A stretch of 21,587 bases of DNA, taken from assembly GCA_036519575.1 (NCBI GenBank), contig DATDKZ010000105.1, positions 1 to 21,587 on the forward strand. The letters are read 5' to 3'. The stretch's first letter is position 1. Each line of letters opens with the position of its first letter. Positions 14,729-20,580 of this stretch are shown here, one piece after another. Both the position numbers and the translations under genes were made by a program. Source of the stretch: AC-69 sp036519575. Lineage in GTDB: Bacteria; Actinomycetota; UBA4738; HRBIN12. Under the pieces are notes generated by a model. It saw only the letters and a list, made by a program, of their open reading frames with translations. It was not told the DNA's origin and searched no databases.

Positions 14729-15079
14729 GTGAGGGTTCCGAAGAGGTTGGTCGAGCTGAAGCAGCGGGTGGAGCCGACCATCAAGGCCTTCGAGTGGACC
14801 TGGTCCACCGCAGTCGTCTTCTGCGTCGGGGTGTGGTTCTTCATCCTGATCTTCGCCGTTGTGGTCCCGTCGTTCTGGATGTACTTCGCCGAGCAGAAGC
14901 TGGGCTGGGCCGGACCCTCCGGCGGCGGCAGTTGGGCGCTGGAGATCCGCGATGCCATCGCGCTCGGCCTGTCCACCGGGCCACTCGTCACGATCGTGGT
15001 GGCGGCGGTGATCATGCAGAACTGGCGGAAGCGGCTCCGGGGGGTGTCCGCAGAACGACCCACCGGCGGGTACCGATGA
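14729..15079 (+). CDS. Small two-helix membrane protein of the bc operon (unrecognised)
   Basis: I do not recognise this 116-residue protein. It starts with a basic amphipathic stretch (RVPKRLVELKQRVEPTIKAF). One helix follows at about 26-52, a short outer loop (YFAEQKLGWAGPSGGGSW), a second helix at about 79-96, and a basic C-terminal tail, so both ends are probably cytoplasmic. The open frame begins at 14654, but that ATG lies upstream of the TATAAT at 14693-14698 and cannot be on that transcript. GTG 14729 with GAGGA 10 bases before it is preferred; TTG 14723 is an alternative. As first gene of the operon, just before the ferredoxin, it may be a subunit of the complex or dock the ferredoxin to the membrane. 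That role is inference from position only. Confidence 0.75.
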   Translation: MRVPKRLVELKQRVEPTIKAFEWTWSTAVVFCVGVWFFILIFAVVVPSFWMYFAEQKLGWAGPSGGGSWALEIRDAIALGLSTGPLVTIVVAAVIMQNWRKRLRGVSAERPTGGYR

Positions 15080-15110
15080 CCCAGACCACATAGGAGGCTC
15101 GAGCAGGCCG

Positions 15111-15509
15111 ATGCCGTTCACCAAGACCGAGGTCGACATCCACACGGACTACGTAGTGGAGACCGTCGACCCGGCATGGCTCTCCCAGGGAGTCAGGTCC
15201 CCGAAACACCTCATGCTCGACCCGGACAACTGCATCCTGTGCCGGGCGTGCGAGGACGTCTGCCCGTGGAACTGCATCTTCATGCTGTCGCCGGGGATCG
15301 TGGAGGACGCCGAGCTCGAACCGGTGGAGGCCGAGGTTCGGGCCGCCAACGCGGTGTTCGTCGTCGACGACAACGCCTGCACTCGTTGCTCGGTCTGCGT
15401 CGAACGATGCCCCACGGACGTGCTCTACTACGCGAGGCTGCCGGAGGACACGGGCGGTAGGCGCACGATGGCCTCCGTTCCCCTGTCGCAGAAGGCCGAG
15501 CCCGGATAG
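15111..15509 (+). CDS. 2[4Fe-4S] ferredoxin-like protein in the bc operon
   Basis: 132 residues with two complete cluster motifs: C41-x2-C44-x2-C47-x3-C51-P and C90-x2-C93-x2-C96-x3-C100-P, plus an extra C55. About 40 residues precede the first cluster and 38 separate the clusters, resembling NuoI-like dicluster proteins more than small clostridial ferredoxins. No signal peptide or helix is seen, so it should be cytoplasmic or peripheral. It lies between a small membrane protein and cytochrome b6, all on one strand. Ferredoxins are not standard members of bc-type operons, so it may feed electrons to, or take them from, the quinol reductase on the inner side. The ATG follows AGGAGG (15092-15097) with a long 13-base spacer. 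Confidence 0.88.
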   Translation: MPFTKTEVDIHTDYVVETVDPAWLSQGVRSPKHLMLDPDNCILCRACEDVCPWNCIFMLSPGIVEDAELEPVEAEVRAANAVFVVDDNACTRCSVCVERCPTDVLYYARLPEDTGGRRTMASVPLSQKAEPG

Positions 15510-15535
15510 GCAAGGGAAGGAGAGGGAAGGCCGGG

Positions 15536-16306
15536 GTGAAGCTCAAGCCGCCGTCGCCCGGGGAGGTTCTCGACCGCGCCCGGGAGACCGAGGTCTGGAA
15601 GTCGATGTTCCGGCCCGGATCCATCTTCCGCAGGGGCTACAAGGACACGTCGCGGGACCGCGCGCTGGCCACGATGAACAACGTCCTGTACCACCTCCAC
15701 CCGGTGAAGATGAAGCGCCACGGGCTGAAGCTGACGTACACGTTCTGCCTCGGCGGCCTGTCCTTCTTCCTGTTCATCTTGCTCACAGTGACCGGCATCT
15801 TCCTGATGTTCTTCTACCGTCCCATGGCCGACATCGGCGGGGCCGTCGCGTACGGCGACATGCAGAGCATCCGGACGTCGGTGTTCTTCGGAGATCTGGT
15901 TCGCAACCTCCACCGATGGGGCGCCCACCTCATGGTGTTCACCGTGACGCTGCACATGGCCCGGGTGTTCTACACGGGCGCCTACAAGCCGCCACGCGAG
16001 TTCAACTGGGTGGTCGGTGTGATCCTGCTGTTCCTCACGCTTGGGCTTTCGTTCACGGGTTACCTGCTGCCATGGGACCAGCTGGCGATCTGGGCCATCA
16101 CGGTGGGCACCAGCCTGGCCGGGTACTCGCCGTTCGTGGCCAAGCAGGCCAACTTCATCCTGCTCGGCGGGGTGGTGGTCGGGCCGCAGACCCTGCTGCG
16201 GTGGTACGTGCTGCACGTGCTGGCCCTGCCGTTCGTGCTGGTGCTCTTCCTGTCCGTGCACTTCTGGAGGATCCGCAAGGACGGCGGCATCTCCGGACCG
16301 CTGTAG
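15536..16306 (+). CDS. Cytochrome b6-like subunit of a b6c-type quinol:cytochrome c reductase
   Basis: A 256-residue four-helix cytochrome b core. The four haem ligands are H126/H140 (HRWGAHLMVFTVTLH) and H227/H242 (HVLALPFVLVLFLSVH), with the 13- and 14-residue separations of cytochrome b6. The protein ends KDGGISGPL, the b6-type ending. C71 in TFCLGGLSFF aligns with the cytochrome b6 cysteine that binds the extra covalent haem c, so that haem is probably present. The N-terminus is about 40 residues longer than plant b6. The GTG start at 15536 follows an extended purine ribosome site (AAGGAGAGGGAAGG). With the next gene it forms a split cytochrome b, unlike the single long QcrB of most actinobacteria. 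It oxidises menaquinol in the membrane. Confidence 0.93.
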   Translation: MKLKPPSPGEVLDRARETEVWKSMFRPGSIFRRGYKDTSRDRALATMNNVLYHLHPVKMKRHGLKLTYTFCLGGLSFFLFILLTVTGIFLMFFYRPMADIGGAVAYGDMQSIRTSVFFGDLVRNLHRWGAHLMVFTVTLHMARVFYTGAYKPPREFNWVVGVILLFLTLGLSFTGYLLPWDQLAIWAITVGTSLAGYSPFVAKQANFILLGGVVVGPQTLLRWYVLHVLALPFVLVLFLSVHFWRIRKDGGISGPL

Positions 16307-16314
16307 GAGACGAC

Positions 16315-17151
16315 ATGGCCCGACGAGAGGAAACGCCGCTCGACCAGGAGACCTACGAGAGGGTCCTGGCCGAGGAGCTGGGCAAAGGCACGGACCGACG
16401 TGTCGCCGAGGGCCGGGCCCGCGCTGCTGGCGTCCGCGCCTACCGAGCGGCCCACGGCGGGGGTGAGACCCCCGCGCCACCAGCAGCCGCTCCCGTTCCC
16501 GCACCGGCCGCAGCCGCCGCTCCCGCTCCCGCACCGGCCGCAGCAGCCGCCCCCGCACCTGCCGCCGCGCAGGCCGCCGCGGCCGTGATGCCCAGTCCCG
16601 TTCGCGAAGCACCACTTCCCACCGGCAATGTCCCCGAGCCCAAGCGCGGGGCACCGGAGAAGCACCGCCTGCTTGCGCTGGTCCCGCCCGAAGGCATCCA
16701 GCGGGTCGAGCGAGAGCAGGGCGACCGCATCAACGTGTGGCCACACCTGTTGATCGAGGAGTTCATCTCGCTCCTCGTCGTGTCGGCTGGCCTGGTGATC
16801 TTCTCGACGTTCGTCAACGCGCCGCTCCGCGAGCTGGCCAATCCCAACCTCACGCCGAACCCGTCGAAGGCCCCCTGGTACTTCCTGGGCCTCCAGGAGC
16901 TCCTGCGCTACTTCCACCCGCTCGTCGCGGGGGTCACCATCCCGTTCATCATCATCCTGACCGGCCTGGCGGCGGCGCCGTTCATCGACCGCAACCCGAG
17001 CACGAGGCCCGGCGACCGGAAGCTGGCCATCACCATGTTCACCATGCTGTTCATGTTCGGCGCGACCCTCACCATCATCGGGTCGTTCTTCCGCGGCACC
17101 GGATACAACTGGGTGTGGCCGTGGGCCCAGGGGGTGTTCTTCGAGCTGTGA
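16315..17151 (+). CDS. Subunit IV-like cytochrome b C-terminal protein with Ala/Pro-rich N-terminal extension
   Basis: 278 residues. The C-terminal half (about 145-278) is the three-helix subunit IV/PetD part of cytochrome b: NPNLTPNPSKAPWYFLGLQE (177-195) followed by LLRYFHPLVAGVTIPFIIIL. The quinol-site motif reads APWY, where b6f subunit IV has PEWY. The N-terminal 50 residues are charged and helical (YERVLAEELGKGTDRRVAEG), and residues 52-92 are almost only alanine and proline, a long flexible linker. The ATG follows AGGAGA by 5 bases and lies 8 bases after the b6 stop. The open frame upstream of this ATG is out of register with cytochrome b6 and not protein-like. The linker suggests that the N-terminal segment reaches into the cytoplasm, perhaps to bind a partner such as the ferredoxin (inference). 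Confidence 0.92.
   Translation: MARREETPLDQETYERVLAEELGKGTDRRVAEGRARAAGVRAYRAAHGGGETPAPPAAAPVPAPAAAAAPAPAPAAAAAPAPAAAQAAAAVMPSPVREAPLPTGNVPEPKRGAPEKHRLLALVPPEGIQRVEREQGDRINVWPHLLIEEFISLLVVSAGLVIFSTFVNAPLRELANPNLTPNPSKAPWYFLGLQELLRYFHPLVAGVTIPFIIILTGLAAAPFIDRNPSTRPGDRKLAITMFTMLFMFGATLTIIGSFFRGTGYNWVWPWAQGVFFEL
16486..16545 (+). repeat. Two direct 30-base repeats in the Ala/Pro linker
   Basis: Positions 16486-16515 and 16516-16545 are near-identical 30-base units (beginning GCCGCTCCCG) that encode Pro-Ala-rich decapeptides. They explain the growth of the linker by slippage or unequal exchange and may vary in number between strains. Confidence 0.7.
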
Positions 17152-17885
17152 CGCCCCTGGCCCTCTCCAGTGGGACCATCGCGGCGCTCGTGGTGATCGC
17201 CGTGGTGGACCTCTTCGCCATCATCTTCGGACTATCGTTCATCCGAGCCCGTCGCGCCGCTCGGGTGGACGTCGAAAGGCCGGGCGCGCCGGCGGCCCGG
17301 GCCGAAGCCACTGCCAAGACCCCAAAGCCGGTGACGCGACGGGAATTCTTCCGCCGGTCGCTCCTCGCTTCCCTCGGCGTCTTCGCCGCCGCGTTCGGCG
17401 GGGCGACGCTCGCGTTCCTGTGGCCCAACCTGAAGGGCGGGTTCGGCTCGGTGATCACGGCCGGCAAGCTCGCCGATATCAAGGAGTTCATCTCCTCGAA
17501 CAGCCAGCCGTTCTATTACGGCGCCGGCCGCTTCTACATCGTGGCCTGGAGCGGCCACAAGTCCGGCAGCGTCGACTATGCGGCCGAGGGCGTCGAGGCG
17601 CAGGGGATCATGCCGCTCTACCAGCGCTGCGTGCACCTGGGGTGCCGCGTGCCCTTCTGCCAGCAGTCCCAGTGGTTCGAGTGCCCATGCCACGGTTCGA
17701 AGTACAACCGGGTGGGCGAGTATCAGCTGGGGCCGGCCCCCCGAGGATTGGACCGGTTCAAGGTAACCGTCACCTCCGCCGGCGATGTAATGGTGGACAC
17801 GTCGCAGATCATCCTCGGTCCCCCCCGGGGAACGAACACGATCGACGAGCCGCCGCAGGGGCCGTTCTGCGTCGCACCGGGATGA
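17148..17885 (+). CDS. Rieske iron-sulfur subunit with internal twin-arginine motif
   Basis: 245 residues from a GTG that overlaps the previous stop (GTGA). The Rieske boxes are intact: C161-x-H163-LG-C166 and C179-P-C181-H182-GS, giving two Cys and two His ligands plus the bridging disulfide. There are two hydrophobic segments, about 8-32 and 71-94. The second is preceded by TRREFFRRS (63-71), a twin-arginine signal, which must face the cytoplasm; helix 1 therefore runs from outside to inside. Well-studied actinobacterial QcrA proteins have three helices, so this one is shorter. Extra cysteines C171 and C241 could form another disulfide. It moves electrons from menaquinol to the cytochrome c of the next gene. 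Confidence 0.94.
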   Translation: MTPLALSSGTIAALVVIAVVDLFAIIFGLSFIRARRAARVDVERPGAPAARAEATAKTPKPVTRREFFRRSLLASLGVFAAAFGGATLAFLWPNLKGGFGSVITAGKLADIKEFISSNSQPFYYGAGRFYIVAWSGHKSGSVDYAAEGVEAQGIMPLYQRCVHLGCRVPFCQQSQWFECPCHGSKYNRVGEYQLGPAPRGLDRFKVTVTSAGDVMVDTSQIILGPPRGTNTIDEPPQGPFCVAPG

Positions 17886-17895
17886 TGAGGGCGTG

Positions 17896-18630
17896 ATGCT
17901 GGCGCTGAGCCGGGCTCAGGGTCTGATCATCGCCGTCGGGGGAGCCATCGTCCTCCTGGTGGCGGGTGGGGCGCTCCTATCGCGGGGAAGGGTTGGAAGG
18001 AAGAGGGAGCCGCCCCGGATTCCCTTCGCCATGCGGCCCGGGCCCTCCGATCCCGATCTGGAGACCCCGCTCCTGGCCAAGCTCCAGGGATGGGGCGTCC
18101 TGCTGGTCGCGTTCTTCGTGATCTGGGTCCCGCTCACCTGGCTGTTCGAGCCCCATACCAACCTCGATCAGGAGGAAGCCCTCCTTACCGAATCGATCGC
18201 CCGGGGCAGGAGCGGCGTGCAGCTGTTCACTGAGGAGAATCAGACTGGCATCGGTTGTGTGCGGTGTCATGGGCCGGAGCTGCGGGGCTCGGTGATCTTG
18301 GACACGACCACCCAGACACCCATCACCACGCCCAACCTCACCACGGTGTGCGGGGGGCCCTGGACCGGCCACGTGCTGATCTACAGCCTGAACGACATCT
18401 ACATCACGATCCAGCAAGGCCGGAATCTCATGCCGTCCTGGAGCATCCGGTACGCCGGGGCCCTCGACGATCAGCAGATCAACGACATCGTGAACTACAT
18501 CGTGTCCATCCAGGACAAATCCCAGGTCCCGTTCAACCACAACGTCTGCATCAACCCCGACGCCACCACGGCCGCCGTCGAGGAGTTCGGTCCCCCGCCG
18601 GGACCACCGACCACGAACGCGCTGCCATGA
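17896..18630 (+). CDS. Membrane-anchored monohaem cytochrome c of the bc complex
   Basis: 244 residues with one haem site C121-VR-C124-H125 and a likely axial methionine M179 in NLMPSW, before the C-terminal helix DQQINDIVNYIVSIQ typical of class I cytochromes c. Two hydrophobic segments (about 9-28 and 65-84) anchor it, with a basic stretch between them facing the cytoplasm. C152 and C218 are extra. ATG 17896 is preferred over GTG 17893 because GAGGG ends 5 bases before it. It lies right after the Rieske gene and overlaps the next gene by ATGA. It is the probable electron outlet of the complex, equivalent to cytochrome c1, passing electrons to the CtaC cytochrome domain. One haem rather than two separates it from the diheme QcrC of common actinobacteria. 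Confidence 0.9.
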   Translation: MLALSRAQGLIIAVGGAIVLLVAGGALLSRGRVGRKREPPRIPFAMRPGPSDPDLETPLLAKLQGWGVLLVAFFVIWVPLTWLFEPHTNLDQEEALLTESIARGRSGVQLFTEENQTGIGCVRCHGPELRGSVILDTTTQTPITTPNLTTVCGGPWTGHVLIYSLNDIYITIQQGRNLMPSWSIRYAGALDDQQINDIVNYIVSIQDKSQVPFNHNVCINPDATTAAVEEFGPPPGPPTTNALP

Positions 18631-19370
18631 TGCTCGCGCAGACATGCCTCGGGTTTCACGTCGAGTGCGGCAACCTGGTGAAGGGCAGCCTCGGCGTCGC
18701 GGTCGGCTTCGTCCTGTTCATCGGCAGCGTCCTGCTCATGCTGTCGGCGGTGTTCGGCAGGAAGATGGGCTACCTGGTGCTGTCGGTCTCGCTGTTCGGG
18801 TGGATGATCCTGTTCTCGGCGGTTTGGACCTTCGGGTTCTTCTCGCAGGGCCCGAAGACTCCCGTGGACCTCGGGCCCAGGGGGCGCGAGCCGGGGTGGG
18901 TCGTGGAGACGGCCGGCCAGAACGTGACCGAATTCCCCTATCCGCAGTTCAAAACCTACCCGGAGGGAGACGCCTGGAGGGCGCCGACGGGAGGCCAGTC
19001 GGCCTCGGTGCAGTCGGTGACGGGGGCCATCCAGTCCTATCTGGCCCAGCAAGCCAACCAGAAGGCCGGGCTCGGGCAGTTCGAGGCGGGGGCGTTCCAG
19101 ACCACGGACTTCACGGTGCAGGACGTTCGGTTCGCCGCGGCGGGCGACGTATCGCTCGCCGCGGCCCAGGCCTTCTACAACGGCGGCGGACCGCTCATCA
19201 CCGTGTACTCGCGACACGACAGCGGCAGCGTCCCCATCTACTCGTGGATGTTCCTGATCGGCTCGATCGTAGGATTCGCCGTCCATCTGCCCTTCCTGGA
19301 CCGAGCGGAACGGGAACGAAAGGACGTCCTGACCGGCGGGACCGCACCGCCCTGGTACGGGCCCGCCTAG
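18627..19370 (+). CDS. Unrecognised three-helix membrane protein of the bc operon
   Basis: I do not recognise this 247-residue protein. It opens with a short outer segment holding C7 and C14, two helices (about 22-44 and 48-71), an outer domain of about 130 residues rich in Gln, Ala and Gly (75-200), and a third helix (about 203-224) with a charged tail RAERERKDV. No haem, iron-sulfur or copper motif is visible. The ATG overlaps the cytochrome c stop (ATGA), so it is made together with the complex and is probably an accessory subunit. A second in-frame ATG follows immediately at 18630. Confidence 0.82.
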   Translation: MMLAQTCLGFHVECGNLVKGSLGVAVGFVLFIGSVLLMLSAVFGRKMGYLVLSVSLFGWMILFSAVWTFGFFSQGPKTPVDLGPRGREPGWVVETAGQNVTEFPYPQFKTYPEGDAWRAPTGGQSASVQSVTGAIQSYLAQQANQKAGLGQFEAGAFQTTDFTVQDVRFAAAGDVSLAAAQAFYNGGGPLITVYSRHDSGSVPIYSWMFLIGSIVGFAVHLPFLDRAERERKDVLTGGTAPPWYGPA

Positions 19371-19382
19371 GAGGAGGAAACG

Positions 19383-19496
19383 ATGCTGGCACAGGAGACC
19401 AGGCCGCTGCTCGATGAGGGCGTCGTTCAGTTCATCCTGTTCGGCGTGATGATGATCGGGATCTTCATCGTGCTCTGGATCACGATCGCCAAGTAA
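19383..19496 (+). CDS. 37-residue single-helix membrane peptide at the end of the bc operon
   Basis: A short gene: ATG 19383 to TAA 19496, with a strong GAGGAGG ribosome site (19371-19377) five bases before the start and 12 bases after the previous stop. The peptide MLAQETRPLLDEGVVQFILF continues with GVMMIGIFIVLWITIAK: a polar N-terminus, one helix and a lysine at the C-terminus. Small one-helix subunits are common in respiratory complexes (CydX, CcoQ, the small b6f subunits), and this looks like one, although no homology is claimed. The strong ribosome site, helix pattern and operon position argue that it is real. Confidence 0.7.
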   Translation: MLAQETRPLLDEGVVQFILFGVMMIGIFIVLWITIAK

Positions 19497-19508
19497 CGAA
19501 GAGCAGAG

Positions 19509-19533
19509 CCCGGCCGCCGAACCGACGGCCGGG
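19509..19533. terminator. Candidate terminator between convergent bc operon and rex
   Basis: CCCGGCCG (19509-19516) and CGGCCGGG (19526-19533) form an 8-bp GC-only stem with a 9-base loop, 12 bases after the last bc-operon stop and 2 bases before the rex stop on the other strand. There is no T-run on either side, so efficiency is uncertain. The position between convergent genes supports a two-way terminator. Confidence 0.55.
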
Positions 19534-19535
19534 GA

Positions 19536-20219
19536 TCACACCTTGGTCAGGTCAGCCACCGCCCGGCCACGTCTCTTCACGTCGGCAAGCGCCGCTTTCC
19601 GCTGCTCGTAGAACGCGAGGATCTGGAGCTCGATGGCCAGGTCCACCTTCCGGACCGACACTCCGGCGGGGACCGACAGCACTGCCGGGGCGAAGTTCAG
19701 GATGGACCGGACCCCGGACGCCACCAGCGCATCCGCAACGCCCTGAGCCTCCGCGGCGGGGGTGCAGATGACCCCGATGGCGATCCCGTGCTCCCACACC
19801 AGGGTGGCCAGATCGTCGAGGTGCCGGACGGTGATGCTCCCGACCTGCTCGCCCACCTTGGCCGGGTCGGCGTCGACCAACCCCGCGATCCGAAAGCCTC
19901 GCTCGGCGAACCCCCGGTAGTTGGCCAGGGCATGGCCCAGGTTGCCCACCCCGACGATCACGATCGGCCAGTGCTGGGTCAGGCCGAGCTCCCGGCGAAC
20001 CTGATGGATGAGGTAGGCGACGTCGTACCCCACGCCCCTCGTCCCGTAGGAGCCCAGGTGAGAGAGGTCCTTTCGCACCTTCGCCGAGTTCACGCCCGCA
20101 GCCTCCGCCAGGGTCTCCGAGGACACCGTGTTCGCGCCGCTCTCGGCGATGTCGACGAGAGCTCGGAGATAGATGGGAAGCCGCCCCACGGAGGCCTCGG
20201 GGATGGGGCGCTCGGTCAC
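19536..20219 (-). CDS. rex: Redox-sensing transcriptional repressor Rex
   Basis: 227 residues from GTG (complement of 20217-20219). The N-terminal winged helix has the Rex recognition region NSAKVRKDLSHLGSYGTRGV (44-63). A Rossmann fold follows, with G90-V-G92-N-L-G95, acidic D116 after the second strand, and the C-terminal swapped helix ELQILAFYEQRKAA. Rex binds TTGTGAA-N4-TTCACAA when NAD+ dominates and leaves DNA when NADH rises, thereby inducing respiratory genes. Three excellent operators are in this window, at 1388, 1418 and 14626. A degenerate site lies 27 bases upstream of its own start, so self-control is possible. The open frame extends upstream to 20582, but that part is antisense-like and overlaps the glutaredoxin gene. 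No ribosome site is evident at the GTG. Confidence 0.95.
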   Translation of the reverse strand: MTERPIPEASVGRLPIYLRALVDIAESGANTVSSETLAEAAGVNSAKVRKDLSHLGSYGTRGVGYDVAYLIHQVRRELGLTQHWPIVIVGVGNLGHALANYRGFAERGFRIAGLVDADPAKVGEQVGSITVRHLDDLATLVWEHGIAIGVICTPAAEAQGVADALVASGVRSILNFAPAVLSVPAGVSVRKVDLAIELQILAFYEQRKAALADVKRRGRAVADLTKV

Positions 20220-20246
20220 GCCAGGATGGTAGCGCAATCGTGAAAC

Positions 20247-20264
20247 CGGTGCACGAAGGCACAA
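20247..20264. promoter_or_regulatory. Degenerate Rex-like site upstream of rex
   Basis: CGGTGCACGAAGGCACAA keeps the core GTG-N8-CAC with the right spacing and 9 of 14 operator positions. It lies 27 bases upstream of the rex GTG, similar to the 19 and 31 bases seen for the strong sites. A second imperfect palindrome (20238-20256) overlaps it but has a spacer one base too long. Autoregulation of rex is known in Streptomyces; here it is only a possibility. Confidence 0.35.
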
Positions 20265-20284
20265 GCGGGAGCGCGGGCAGAGAG

Positions 20285-20524
20285 CTATTGCCGGACGGCG
20301 CGGGCGAACACGGTGGGATCCAGCCGGACCTCTGACAGCTCCTGCCCGTCGACCAGCACGACGGGGATCCGGATGCCGTATTCGAGCTCGAGGGCATCGA
20401 GGCCGGAGATGTCGACCTCCTCGAAGTCGAAGGCGGTCCGGGCCCGTTCGGCCAGGATGACCTCCCGAGCCTCGTCGCACAGTCCACAGCCCGGCCGCGA
20501 GTACATCAGGACGGTTCCACGCAC
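20285..20524 (-). CDS. Glutaredoxin-like thiol-disulfide protein
   Basis: 79 residues from the preferred GTG (complement of 20522-20524). The order is a first strand TVLMYSRPG, the active pair C13-GL-C16, helix, strand FDFEEVDIS, and IRIPVVLVDG with the cis-proline P54, then the last helix. This is the short glutaredoxin-like (DUF836) fold. The frame is open to an ATG at 20572, but that adds a Pro/Gly-rich tail that does not fit the fold and would run into the sigma-factor promoter. It lies 65 bases upstream of rex on the same strand, probably co-transcribed. A small thiol protein beside rex occurs in other actinobacteria; its target is unknown. Confidence 0.82.
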   Translation of the reverse strand: MRGTVLMYSRPGCGLCDEAREVILAERARTAFDFEEVDISGLDALELEYGIRIPVVLVDGQELSEVRLDPTVFARAVRQ

Positions 20525-20564
20525 CGCCGGGGATCCTAGCGGGCTCCGGCCATCCATCGGCTGG

Positions 20565-20573
20565 TGATACAAC
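20565..20573 (+). promoter_or_regulatory. Extended -10 element of the ECF sigma gene
   Basis: TGATACAAC is a TG-N-TACAAC extended -10 box (four of six core bases). Seven bases later is the A of the sigma-factor ATG at 20581, so transcription would begin at or next to the start codon. The GGAGGG just before the ATG is only one base from it and too close to work as a ribosome site, which agrees with a leaderless message. Confidence 0.4.
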
Positions 20574-20580
20574 GGAGGGC

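Noticed and set aside
15916..16314. Upstream extension of the subunit IV frame across cytochrome b6
   Set aside because: Out-of-frame shadow of cytochrome b6; ATG 16315 has a good ribosome site.
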